Assembly: GCA_965247705.1 (NCBI GenBank) | Contig: CBDFHV010000054.1 | Location: forward strand, 26,216 to 90,215 | Reading direction: 5' to 3' | From: CBDFHV01 sp965247705 | Lineage (GTDB): Bacteria; Pseudomonadota; Alphaproteobacteria; Rhodospirillales; CAMCUA01 | Length of the DNA stretch: 64,000 nucleotides | Shown here: one piece after another, positions 1 through 8,242 of the stretch | Numbering within the stretch: position 1 is the first letter of the stretch | Layout of the letters: every line of letters starts with the position of its first letter | Notes under the pieces: model-generated | The model's input: only the letters and a program-made list of their open reading frames with translations | Told to the model about the DNA's origin: nothing | The model's database searches: none | Translations under genes and position numbers: made by a program

Positions 1-135
1 TTCCAGGTTGGTGAAGGCGATATCGGCGCCCTTCAGCAGATCGAAAATGGCGAGAAAGCGGTTGTCCCGGTGGTGGCGCACTTCGCGCCTGATCGACGAC
101 TGCCCCACCGCGGCGATGGAGAACGCTCCCGTCAT
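1..135 (-). CDS. CapA-family metallophosphatase-like protein, N-terminal part
   Basis: The 45 visible codons start at an ATG preceded by a strong GGAGG ribosome site and run off the left edge. The translation contains GADIAFTNLE, which matches the early aspartate and NLE signature of the poly-gamma-glutamate synthesis (CapA/PGA_cap) calcineurin-like family. The gene lies in line with the NHL-repeat gene and ancestral nadX, now separated by an IS. With so few residues visible, function beyond the family is not assignable. Confidence 0.5.
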   Translation of the reverse strand, partial: MTGAFSIAAVGQSSIRREVRHHRDNRFLAIFDLLKGADIAFTNLE

Positions 136-176
136 GGTTTCCTCCGTCATCGGGACCGGCCAGGAAACGATATACT

Positions 177-1657
177 GAGGCGGTTGCAAAACGGAAGTTT
201 TGCATTGGATTTTCCGCTTTGAGCGGGTGATTTTGGTTTGTTGTCGAGGCGGCCGCAGGCCTTTTCCGGTATGTTGGATTTGCGAGAAACAACACCTGGA
301 AAGGACTGCCGGCCATGCCTCTACGCGAGACGCTATCAGTTTATTGGCAGAGCCTTCAAGGCGAACTTTTTCCGGCGCTGGAGGAGGAGCTTGGGCCGCT
401 CGGCGACCGCTATCGCGACCTGGTGACGGTGCTCGAGCTGGCGCGCATCGAGGCTTTCGTGCGGGACTGGCCGGGTGTGGTCGGGCGTCCGCGCAAGGAC
501 CGGGCGGCGCTGGCGCGGGGCTTTGTCGCCAAGGCGGTCTTCAACATCGCCCAAACCACCGTGCTGATCGAGCGCCTGGTGCTGGACAAGACCCTGCGGC
601 GGCTGTGCGGCTGGACCCGGGCCGGCGCGGTTCCGAGCGCGGCGACGTTCTCGCGGGCCTTTGGCGAGTTCGCGGCGAGCGATCTGCCCGGCCGTCTGCA
701 CGCGGCGGTGATCGCCAAGACCCAAGGGGCGCGCCTGGTCGGCCACATCGCCCGCGATGCCACCGCGATCGAGGCCCGCGAGCGGGCGCCGAAGAAGGCG
801 AAACCCGAGGCCCGGCCAAAGCGCAAGCGTGGCCGGCCCAGGAAGGGCGAGGAACGGCCCAAGGCGCCCCCGGAGCGCCGCCGCCTGGAACGCCAAGGCG
901 CGATGGGCCTACCTGAGATGCTGGCCGATCTGCCGCGGGCCTGCACCACCGGGGTCAAGCAGAACGCCAAGGGCTACCGCACCCATTGGATCGGCTACAA
1001 GCTGCACCTCGACGTGGCCGACGGCGACATCCCGATCGCCGCGCTGCTCACCTCGGCCAGCCTGCACGACAGCCAGGCGGCGATCCCGCTGGCCACCATG
1101 ACCGCCGCCCGGGTAACCAGCCTCTACGACCTGATGGACTCGGCCTACGACGCCCCGGAGATCAAGGCCCACAGCCGCGCCCTCGGCCATGTTCCCCTGA
1201 TCGAGCCCCATCCGCGAACCAAACAGGGCAAGGAACAGCGCAAGGCCGAGATCAAACGGCAAAAGCGCATCGGCCTGCGAGCTGCCGAGCACCACCGCTA
1301 TCAGCTGCGCTCAGCCGCCGAGCGCGTCATCGCCAACCTCAAGGACAACTTCGCCGGCCGCATGATCCGCGTCCGCGGCCCCGACAAGGTCGCCTGCCAC
1401 CTCATGTTCGGCCTCACCGCGCTTGCCGCCATCCAGATCATGCGCCTCGTCCCCTAGCCACTGAAAGCGCTTCGGTCGGCGTCCCGCAACTCCCGCAAAT
1501 AGCAGGGAGAACGAAACCGCCTGGCCACCCCCGAGCCGTTTCCAGCGCAAAGATCAGCCGCCGCCCCAAATCGCACCACCCCGCACCCCAACCACGCCAC
1601 CGCAACAATCCGCCCAGAAAATTCAGCATCCCTGAGCGAGAATTTTGCAAGCAGCTC
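177..1657 (+). mobile_element. IS4/IS5-superfamily insertion sequence with 4-bp target duplication
   Basis: The ends are imperfect 15-bp inverted repeats (12 of 15 match; 177-191 and 1643-1657, sharing TTGCAAAA). The element is flanked by the direct repeat TACT at 173-176 and 1658-1661, so it inserted by transposition and has not been rearranged since. It sits between the minus-strand NHL-repeat gene and the CapA-like gene. The stretch 1458-1643 after the transposase is non-coding element sequence. Confidence 0.8.
315..1457 (+). CDS. DDE transposase, IS4/IS5 superfamily
   Basis: This 380-residue transposase fills the element at 177-1657. The N-terminal third carries a helical region around GRPRKDRAALARGF typical of the DUF772-type domain. 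The catalytic core has likely acidic residues at ARDAT (about residue 148), LMDSAYD (about 272) and AERVIANLK (about 337). A basic lysine/arginine-rich linker lies near residues 155-190. No frameshift or internal stop is seen, so it may be active. Confidence 0.85.
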   Translation: MPLRETLSVYWQSLQGELFPALEEELGPLGDRYRDLVTVLELARIEAFVRDWPGVVGRPRKDRAALARGFVAKAVFNIAQTTVLIERLVLDKTLRRLCGWTRAGAVPSAATFSRAFGEFAASDLPGRLHAAVIAKTQGARLVGHIARDATAIEARERAPKKAKPEARPKRKRGRPRKGEERPKAPPERRRLERQGAMGLPEMLADLPRACTTGVKQNAKGYRTHWIGYKLHLDVADGDIPIAALLTSASLHDSQAAIPLATMTAARVTSLYDLMDSAYDAPEIKAHSRALGHVPLIEPHPRTKQGKEQRKAEIKRQKRIGLRAAEHHRYQLRSAAERVIANLKDNFAGRMIRVRGPDKVACHLMFGLTALAAIQIMRLVP

Positions 1658-1678
1658 TACTGTCCCTGTTTATTCCGT

Positions 1679-2524
1679 TTACGGCATCAGGGCGAGTTTC
1701 GTCACCCGGCCGGCACCGTTTTCCGCGACGAATAGGTCGCCCGCGGCGTTGCCCCGGACTCCATGGGGCATGTCGAAGACGGAACCGCAGCGCCCGACCA
1801 AGCGGCCCTCCGGGGACATCACGCTGATGCGCGGCGTCTGGTCGGTGACGAACACCATTCCCCGATCGTCTTCGTAGATATCCATGGGATGATAAAAATC
1901 GCCCCACTCGCTAAGATATTCTCCCTCGCGGTCGAATATCTGTAGCCGATTGTTCTCCCGATCGCCGACGAGCACCCGTTCGGAGCGGTCGACCCAAATG
2001 CCGTGCGGGGTTGAGAACTCGCCCGGGCCCGTCCCCGGCCGCCCCCAGGTTCGTTTCAATTCGCCGGCGGCGGAAAACCGGTGCACGCTCGAATTGCCGT
2101 AACCGTCGGAGACGTAGATTTCGCCGTCGGCGGCGACCGCGACGTCCGTCGGATGGTTGAAGGGTTCCTGCCACTGGGGGCGGTGCCGCTCGCCCAGGCT
2201 GTCAAGCAGGGTTCCGTCCAGCGAGCAAATTAGGACCTGATGGGCGTCCCGGTCGACGAGCAGAACCCGGTCATCGGGTGTGATGAAGATGCCGTGGGCG
2301 TCGGCGATGAGGTCCTGGCCCCAGGCGGACAGGAATACCCCCGAGGAATCGAAGGTGACGAGTGGGGGATCGCCGCGATGAAAGACATAAACGCGTCCCC
2401 GGCGATCGACGGCGAGTTTGCTGACGATGCCGAACGTCATGCCAGGCGGCAACGCCCCCCAGGGCTGCTCCACCCGATACAAGCGCCCCGCCAAACCGAC
2501 CACCAACGGCTCTTCTTTGATCAT
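1679..2524 (-). CDS. NHL-repeat beta-propeller protein
   Basis: The 281-residue product consists of repeated segments of the NHL/SMP-30 six-bladed propeller type, for example AVDRRGRVYVFHR, VAVAADGEIYVSDGYGN, GIWVDRSERVLVGDRENNR and DIYEDDRGMVFVTDQ. I chose the ATG at 2522-2524 because an AGGAG ribosome site sits eight bases before it. No signal peptide is visible. Such propellers are ligand-binding or lactonase-like, but no catalytic motif is recognisable. It probably formed an operon with ancestral nadX upstream and the CapA-like gene downstream. Confidence 0.75.
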   Translation of the reverse strand: MIKEEPLVVGLAGRLYRVEQPWGALPPGMTFGIVSKLAVDRRGRVYVFHRGDPPLVTFDSSGVFLSAWGQDLIADAHGIFITPDDRVLLVDRDAHQVLICSLDGTLLDSLGERHRPQWQEPFNHPTDVAVAADGEIYVSDGYGNSSVHRFSAAGELKRTWGRPGTGPGEFSTPHGIWVDRSERVLVGDRENNRLQIFDREGEYLSEWGDFYHPMDIYEDDRGMVFVTDQTPRISVMSPEGRLVGRCGSVFDMPHGVRGNAAGDLFVAENGAGRVTKLALMP

Positions 2525-2643
2525 CGTTCCGACTCCTGCCGTTCCGCGCGTCGCATGACGGTCATGTCCCCGGTAATTCCCCTGACGCCGCTCAGGCCCC
2601 TGGTCCAAATAGCGGGGTCCACTTCTTTCTAAAGCCCCAGCCG

Positions 2644-2712
2644 TCAGGTGCCAATCCGCATGTGTCCGGTCATCTTGCGTAGCAAGGCAAGCACGCTGCG
2701 AGCAATGATTTT
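2644..2712 (-). pseudogene. nadX: nadX fragment 3: extreme C-terminus of aspartate dehydrogenase
   Basis: Read on the minus strand this stretch encodes ARSVLALLRKM...MRIGT and a TGA stop. It continues fragment 2 exactly in frame once the IS1595 element and one copy of its 8-bp duplication are removed. The C-terminal helix and the final GT resemble NAD(P)-dependent aspartate dehydrogenases. It can no longer be translated from its own start. Confidence 0.7.
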
Positions 2713-3739
2713 CCTGCTTATCCGTGACACTCCGCTTAGGAAGGCATATGTTCTTGGTACGTTCCTGACGAGGGAGGTTACGGATATGGGGTTCAAGGTT
2801 GCATCGCGGGTGCGCGGGTTGAGCGACGAGGCGTTTCGCGAAGCCTTCGGCACCGAGGAGCAGTGCCGCTCGGCATTGTCCCGGCTGCGCTGGCCGGACG
2901 GCTTCGTCTGCCCCGCCTGCGGGCATCGCGGGCATTGTGTGCTGGCGGGCCGGAGCCTCTACCAATGCTACCGGTGCAAGAAGCAGACATCCTCCACGGC
3001 GGGCACGATCTTCCACGCCACCAAGCTGCCGCTGACGCTGTGGTTCGCGGCCGTCCACCTGATCGTAACGGCGAAGAACGGGATTTCCTCGGTCGAGCTG
3101 GGGCGCCGTCTCGGGGTCAAGCAGCCGACCGCCTGGACCATGAAGCACAAGATCATGGCGGTGATGGCGCGGCGCGAGGCAGACACGCCGCTGTCGGGGC
3201 GGGTGGAGATGGACGATGCTTACCTCGGCGGCGCGCGCGCCGGCGGCAAGCGGGGCCGTGGCGCGCCGGGCAAGACGCCCTTCGTGGCGGCGGTCTCCAC
3301 CAGCCCCGAGGGCCGGCCGCGCAAGGTCAAGCTGGTCCCGGTCAAGGGCTTCCGCAAGCGCGAGATCGCGCGCGGCGCCAAGCGCTGGCTGGCCCCCGGA
3401 AGCGAGGTCCTCACCGACGGCCTGCGCTGCTGGAACGCGCTCGACGGGGTCGTCGGAAGCCATCGCGCGATCCGCACCGGCTCCGGGCGGCAGGCCGCCC
3501 GCATGGCGCCCTTCAAATGGGTCAACACGACGCTCGGCAACATCAAGAGCGCGATCACCGGAACCTACCGAAAGCTCGGCCCCGATCATGCCCAACGCTA
3601 CCTCGCCAGCTTCGCCTGGCGATACAACCGGCGCTACCAGCTCAACACCATGATCCCGCGCTTCGTTCACAGCGCCGCACGAACCCAACCCATCCCATAC
3701 CGAACGCTCATCGCTGGATGACTTTCATGGATAAGCAGG
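2713..3739 (+). mobile_element. IS1595-family insertion sequence with 8-bp target duplication
   Basis: Inverted repeats of 15 bp match at 14 positions (2713-2727 and 3725-3739). The 8-bp direct repeat ATGATTTT flanks both ends (2705-2712 and 3740-3747), the size usual for IS1595. Removing the element and one repeat restores the nadX reading frame, which proves insertion into that gene. Confidence 0.92.
2786..3721 (+). CDS. IS1595-family transposase (ISXO2-like)
   Basis: The 311-residue product has an N-terminal zinc ribbon (CPACGH and CYRCKK, about residues 42-67) and an ISXO2-like DDE domain. Candidate acidic residues lie in VEMDDAYLGG (about 142), EVLTDGLRCW (about 209) and in the segment YLASFAWRYNRR, where IS1595 enzymes carry an asparagine or glutamate. 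An AGGGAGG ribosome site precedes the ATG at 2786, so the longer upstream reading frame is not the gene. It appears intact. Confidence 0.9.
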   Translation: MGFKVASRVRGLSDEAFREAFGTEEQCRSALSRLRWPDGFVCPACGHRGHCVLAGRSLYQCYRCKKQTSSTAGTIFHATKLPLTLWFAAVHLIVTAKNGISSVELGRRLGVKQPTAWTMKHKIMAVMARREADTPLSGRVEMDDAYLGGARAGGKRGRGAPGKTPFVAAVSTSPEGRPRKVKLVPVKGFRKREIARGAKRWLAPGSEVLTDGLRCWNALDGVVGSHRAIRTGSGRQAARMAPFKWVNTTLGNIKSAITGTYRKLGPDHAQRYLASFAWRYNRRYQLNTMIPRFVHSAARTQPIPYRTLIAG

Positions 3740-3891
3740 ATGATTTTTACCGTCTTCGGATTATCCGTTGGAAAATTCTCAATGGTCATCTCCATGATCG
3801 CCGAGTCGGAAACCACCTCGATGCGGTGCACATTGCGGTCCAGTTTCGGATCAACCCAAACCTCAAGCATGGTCCTCTCGGGACCAATCCA
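3740..3891 (-). pseudogene. nadX: nadX fragment 2: C-terminal domain part of aspartate dehydrogenase
   Basis: The minus strand encodes GPERTMLEVWVDPKL, RNVHRIEV and IENFPTDNPKTVKII, typical of the C-terminal domain of aspartate dehydrogenase. It is bounded at the left by the IS1595 element and at the right by the first IS21-family element. It joins fragment 1 across the IS21 element (ALAGI to GPERT) when the short duplication AATCC is collapsed. Confidence 0.75.
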
Positions 3892-4540
3892 TGTCAACGG
3901 CGGAGTAACAAGGGGCCATTGGGCGGCGTAAAAAGGGGCCACTCGGTGTTTGAGGCTTGTCCCCGTAGTCCATAGGAGGGACCCGCGCGCGGCGCGGCGT
4001 GCCTCTCAGTTGGCTGACGCGGCGGCGCGCGTGGGAGGGGCCTGTGGACCCACGGGGGCAAGCGACGCGAGGTAGGTCAGGCTGATTTTTCGGGTTTTCT
4101 GCGGTTTTTGCTCTGGTTGAGCCGGTAGCTCTCGCCGTTCATCTCGAGAATATGGACGTGGTGGGTAAGGCGATCGAGCAAGGCGCCGGTGAGGCGCTCG
4201 GAACCGAATATCTCGGTCCATTCATCGAACGGCAGGTTGGAGGTGACCAGGACGGAACCACGCTCGTAACGCTGGCTGAAGACCTCGAACAGCAACTCGG
4301 CGCCGGTTTTTGACAGCGGCACGAAGCCGAGCTCGTCGATGATCAGGATCTTGTACCCGGCGAGCCTCCTCTGGAACCGCAGCAACTGTTTGTCGTCGCG
4401 CGCCTCCATGAGCTCATGCACCAGAGCGGCGGCGGTGGTAAAGCCAACCGAAAGCCCTTTCTGGCAAGCGGCCATGAGTCGGACCCGATTTCCTTGGACA
4501 CAGAATTGGCTTAATCGAAGTGTCCAAGGAGGACCGGAAC

Positions 4541-4951
4541 ATGACCGATAATTTTGAGAAGAAAGTTGCTGTTGATGGGCCTGTGGTAAATGCGGGCGAG
4601 CTTGGCTCGTCCACGTTTTCCCCAGGACAGGCTTTGCCGGCAGGCCCGCTGGGACTTGGCCAGCGATGGACGGTGGCGCGCAAGCGTGAGGTCGTTCTGC
4701 GGCTTTTGCGTGACGAGCCGGTGCAACTTCTGTCGCGCCAGTTGGGCGTAGAGATCTTCCGGCTCGAGCAGTGGCGTGAGAAAGCGATCGGCGGGATCGA
4801 CGCCTCGCTCAAGCAACGCAAGGGCGATCCGGTGCAGGCGGAACTGGATAGCGCCATGAAGCGGATCGGAGAGTTGACCATGCAGGTGGAACTGCTGGAG
4901 GCCAAGACGGAGACCTTCGGCCCTTTGGGGCGGCGGAGGTCGCGGCGATGA
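4541..4951 (+). CDS. IS3-family OrfA
   Basis: This 136-residue helix-turn-helix protein recognises the element ends. The N-terminal 40 residues are atypical, followed by RWTVARKREVVLRLLR and a helix-turn-helix (about residues 50-85, VQLLSRQLGVEIFRLEQWRE). It ends in a helical, possible leucine-zipper segment (MKRIGELTMQVELLEAK). I chose the ATG at 4541 because AAGGAGG lies just upstream; a GTG at 4520 is possible. Its stop overlaps the orfB start as ATGA. Confidence 0.8.
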   Translation: MTDNFEKKVAVDGPVVNAGELGSSTFSPGQALPAGPLGLGQRWTVARKREVVLRLLRDEPVQLLSRQLGVEIFRLEQWREKAIGGIDASLKQRKGDPVQAELDSAMKRIGELTMQVELLEAKTETFGPLGRRRSRR

Positions 4952-5853
4952 GTGCCGCCACCTCGCCCGGCACGGGTCTGGCCTACGGCCTGCGGCGGGT
5001 CTGCGCCGCCTGGGGCATGGCCCGCTCCTCGTTCTACGCCGTGACCTCCGGCCAGCACGCCGAGCAGCCGCCGGCAAAGCGTCGGGGACCGAAGCCCGCG
5101 ATCTCGGACCAGGCGCTGCTGGTGGCGATCGAAGCCGACCTGGAGGCATCGCCCTGGGAGGGCGAGGGCTACCGCAAGGTCTGGGCTCGGCTTCGGGTCT
5201 GTCGCGACATCCGGGTTGCCCGCAAGCGGGTGCTCCGCCTGATGCGCGAGAACAATCTGCTCTCGCCCCATCGCTGCCGCCGCCGTGGCGGCAATCCCCA
5301 TGACGGTGAGATCATCACTCATGCCCCGAACCTCATGTGGGGCACCGATGGCGTTCGGGTGTTCACGGTGGACGACGGCTGGGGCTGGATCTTCACCGCC
5401 GTCGAGCATTGGAACGCCGAGTGTGTCGGCTGGCATGTCTGCAAGCGCGGCGACCGCTTCGCCGCCCTGCAGCCGATCTCCATGGGGCTTGCCGGGCTGT
5501 ATGGCTCGACCGCGGCCGGCGCGGCTCGGGGGCTGGCCTTGCGGATGGATCACGGCTCCCAGTATCTGTCGGACCACTTCACCAACCAGATCAAGTTCTG
5601 GGGCATCCAGCCGTCCTACGCCTTCGTCGCCGAGCCCCAGACCAACGGCGTCGCCGAGCGGTTCAATCGCACGCTGAAGGAACAGATCATCCATGGTCGC
5701 ATCTACCGCAACATCGCGGAGCTGCGGGACGCCGTCCGCGACTTCGTCGAACTCTACAATGCCCAGTGGATCGTCGAAAAGAACGGCTGCCTGAGCCCCG
5801 CTCAAGCTCGTCAGGCGTGGCACGCCGCGATCTCAATCAGGCCCGCCGCGTGA
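4948..5853 (+). CDS. IS3-family OrfB transposase (rve integrase core)
   Basis: The 301-residue DDE transposase has the N-terminal HTH_21-like segment (GEGYRKVWARLR) and the integrase core. The acidic residues lie in MWGTDGVRVFTVDD (about residue 132), MDHGSQYLSDHF (about 202) and NGVAERFNRTLKEQI (about 237). It begins with an ATG overlapping the orfA stop, so it is probably expressed by translational coupling rather than the programmed frameshift common in IS3. It differs from copy 2 by one amino acid (Cys versus Arg, base 5275). Confidence 0.88.
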   Translation: MSAATSPGTGLAYGLRRVCAAWGMARSSFYAVTSGQHAEQPPAKRRGPKPAISDQALLVAIEADLEASPWEGEGYRKVWARLRVCRDIRVARKRVLRLMRENNLLSPHRCRRRGGNPHDGEIITHAPNLMWGTDGVRVFTVDDGWGWIFTAVEHWNAECVGWHVCKRGDRFAALQPISMGLAGLYGSTAAGAARGLALRMDHGSQYLSDHFTNQIKFWGIQPSYAFVAEPQTNGVAERFNRTLKEQIIHGRIYRNIAELRDAVRDFVELYNAQWIVEKNGCLSPAQARQAWHAAISIRPAA

Positions 5854-6268
5854 GACAAACTTGTGTCCAAGGAACCGGGTGCGCTACACTGGCAAGCGGC
5901 CAGACCGAGCCCAAGGGCGATATGGGTCTTGCCGGTTCCGCTGTTGCCAAGCGCGATCACGTTCTCCCGGCGGTCGATGTACTCGCCGCGGGCAAGCTCG
6001 AGCACCAGCGTCTTGTTGAGCGAAGGGATGGCCTTGAAGTCGAACGCATCCAGGCTTTTAACCACCGGGAAACGGGCCGCCTTGATGCGCCGTTCTATCA
6101 GGCGGCGTTCCCGATCGATCAGCTCGAGTTCCGCCAACCGCTGTAGATAGCGGACATGGTCGACGCCTTCCGAGGCGCATTGCCGGGCCAGCTTGTCGTA
6201 TTCCCTCAGGAAGGTCGGCAGCCTGAGCGTCTTGAGGTGATGGTTCAGCAACAGCTGCGGGGTATCGG

Positions 6269-7564
6269 TCATGGTCTCACCCCGGATAGCAGGCTCATGT
6301 AGCTCCCGGCCGAGGTCGTCGCGACCCGGGCCCTTGGGAGATACGGATAAAGCTCGAGATCGAGCCGCGGCGGCCGGCGCTCGATACGGCACAGCACCAG
6401 ATGCTTGACGGCATCGAAGCCGATCGCCCCCAGCTTCAGCGCATCGCCGATTGCCGCCTCGACCTCGGCAAGACGGAAGCTCTCCAGAAGACGCAGGACC
6501 TGGACGTATTCCCGCTTGCCGGGCTTGCCCATACGGGCTTCCATCAGGCGGCGCAGCGTGGCGAAGGAATCGGGCAGATGCCAACCTGCGAGCGGGGCGG
6601 CCTGGTCCAGCGCGCCGATTTTCTGCTCGATCAGCGGCAGGTAATGCAGAGGATCGAAGATCAGGTCCTCACGCTCATAGGAGCGCCGGTGCCGGGCGAT
6701 GACATCGGCGCTGCAGCTGATCGCCACCTGGTCGACATAGCCCCGGATCAGCACCTCGCGATGACCGTAGGCCACGGGCACCGAGTAATCATTGCCCTTG
6801 TAGCGTACCAGCGACAGAGAGCTCACCCGGCCGGGACGGCGGTCGCAAGGCTCGTAGGGAACCGCTGGGAACTCAAGGAATACTTCCCGGTCACGGGCAA
6901 GCCGTTCGCCGATCGTCTCGCTGTGGCGGCGCAGTCGGTCGTCCTGCCGACGGCGGCAATGGTCCTCGAGGCGGGCGTTCAGCACCTCGAAGCTCTCCAC
7001 ATGGGGAACACCGCCGAAGAAGGCAAACGCTGATACATGGCCGTCGCAGAACGCCTCCGACGTCTCCGCCGGATAGGCCTTCACGAAGCTGGCATCGCTG
7101 TGCGGCAAATCGAAGGCAAAAAAGTGGATCTTCTGGAGTACGCCGCCGATTGCCGCCAAGGCTTCGCCAAAGTCCACTTGGGCATGGCCAGGCGGGTGAT
7201 GCGGCGGCACGAACATCTCCCGCGACCGGTGTCGGCATGCCCGCACATAATCTTTGACGATGGTGTAGCCGCCGGTGAACCCGTACTCGTCGCGCAGCCG
7301 TTCGTAGATCCTCTTCACCGTATGACGCTGCTTGCGGTGAACCTTGCTGTCTTCCTCCAGAATCCGGTCGATAATGCCGGTATATCCGTCCAGCTTCGGA
7401 CGTCGTGGCGGTCGCTGACGCCGGTAGCCAGGCGGCACCGAAAACCCCAGTATCTTGCCCACCGTCTTGCGGTCGATCCCGAAAACCCGCGCCGCCTCAC
7501 GATTGCTCATCCCGTCGACATGGCACGCCCGTCGAACACGCGCATATAAATCCACTGAGTACAT
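6269..7564 (-). pseudogene. istA: istA with an in-frame 204-bp deletion
   Basis: This 431-residue reading frame is IstA, the IS21 integrase, lacking 68 residues compared with the 499-residue copy 2. The helix-turn-helix start and the first catalytic aspartate region (HAQVDFGEA) remain. The deletion joins GGVP directly to HVESFEV and removes the SILYDNTTLAV and KGKVEGLV segments that hold the second aspartate and the glutamate. The missing part lies between two copies of TGGGGAAC, of which one is left at 7002-7009. The enzyme should be inactive. Confidence 0.9.
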
Positions 7565-7683
7565 CCCCCCGCCTTCGATCAGTTCAAAACCGATGAAGGC
7601 TAGCCGATGGCCCCTTTTTGAACCGCCCGCGCAGCCCGGGAATCAGGCCGCCTCAGTGGGGGATTATTGCGCCGCCCTTCTCA

Positions 7684-8062
7684 ATCCCAGCCAGGGCAAG
7701 CGCGGCGCCGATATTCAGACTTGCCGGAAATCCTTTTGCAGCCTCACGCGCGTTTCCCGCGAAGATCTGCCGAGGTTCGGTCAAACTCTCGAGATCCACG
7801 CCGTGCTCATTCAGGTAAGGGGCTCCAACAAGGCTATTTGGCGGTTTTCTGGAGATCATTCGCACAAACCGAATGTCGCCTTCGGCGGCCGCAATAACGG
7901 CATCCAAACCAAGTATCGATCCAGTGGGAACTAAGATTGTGCCGCCTTCCTCTTCGGCAATTCGGATCAAATGGTCATTGCCGAGGAGAGCCCCCGCGGA
8001 TAGCACGATCACCGTCTTCCTGGCCCTTAGAACCGGCTCCGCGATCAACGGAAGCAATTCGC
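7684..8062 (-). pseudogene. nadX: nadX fragment 1: central part of aspartate dehydrogenase
   Basis: The minus strand encodes about 126 residues including VIVLSAGALLGNDH, ILVPTGSILGLDAV, ISRKPPNSLVGAPYL, GNAREAAKGFPASLN and IGAALALAGI. This pattern is that of L-aspartate dehydrogenase (NadX, NAD synthesis from aspartate). The N-terminal Rossmann segment is missing: at 8063 the second type of IS21 element begins and nadX does not resume beyond it. The family call is by recognition of motifs and not by a search. Confidence 0.72.
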
Positions 8063-8242
8063 TGTCAACGGCGGCGGGAATATGTACCGGGGCGGCGGCG
8101 CAAAAATGTACCACGGGCTCGGTGGTAGCTTGTCCGCGTAGTCCATGGGAGGGACCCGCGCGCGGGGCGACGCGCCCTCCGCGCGGCTGGCGGCGGCCCG
8201 CGCGTGGGAGGGGCCTGTGGGCCCACGCGGGCAAGCGGGGGG

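Larger units (their letters stand above)
4475..5888 (+). mobile_element. IS3-family insertion sequence nested in istB, copy 1
   Basis: The ends run TG...CA with inverted repeats that include the perfect 13-mer TTCCTTGGACACA. The 14-bp sequence CTGGCAAGCGGCCA, part of istB, is present on both sides (4461-4474 and 5889-5902), an unusually long target duplication for IS3. The 1414-bp element carries orfA and orfB. Confidence 0.85.
4077..6272 (-). pseudogene. istB: istB, split by a nested IS3-family element
   Basis: The N-terminal part (6272 down to about 5889) encodes the IstB AAA+ helper start and the Walker A motif GNSGTGKTH. The C-terminal part (about 4474 down to 4077) encodes the Walker B segment ILIIDELGFVPL and the sensor region TSNLPFDEW. 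The IS3-family element interrupts the codons for LAACQ. The ATG overlaps the istA stop as ATGA, the usual IS21 coupling. IstB normally assists IstA in target selection and strand transfer; this copy cannot make the full protein. Confidence 0.9.
3892..7683 (-). mobile_element. IS21-family element, copy 1, carrying a nested IS3-family element and an istA deletion
   Basis: The ends carry imperfect inverted repeats beginning TG (TGTCAACGGCGG and TGAGAAGGGCGG; 14 of the first 20 bases match). The boundaries were fixed by comparison with copy 2 at 41845-45840. The flanking short repeat AATCC (3886-3890 and about 7683-7687) and the restored nadX frame show it inserted into nadX. It carries istA (with a 204-bp deletion) and istB (split by an IS3-family element), so it is non-autonomous. 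The stretch 3892-4076 is the non-coding element end. Confidence 0.88.

Noticed and set aside
1679..3688. A 669-codon minus-strand reading frame covering the NHL gene and the IS1595 element
   Set aside because: Only the last 281 codons are the NHL-repeat gene; the remainder is antisense to the IS1595 transposase and ancestral nadX sequence, with arginine/alanine-rich, family-less translation.
4520..4951. A programmed frameshift between OrfA and OrfB of the IS3-family element
   Set aside because: The two frames overlap as ATGA with no slippery run at the junction, so translational coupling is the better explanation.
4414..5823. A 469-codon minus-strand frame opposite the IS3 transposase (repeated at 42367-43776)
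   Set aside because: It is the complement of OrfA/OrfB with no recognisable domain. Long antisense frames are common in GC-rich genes.
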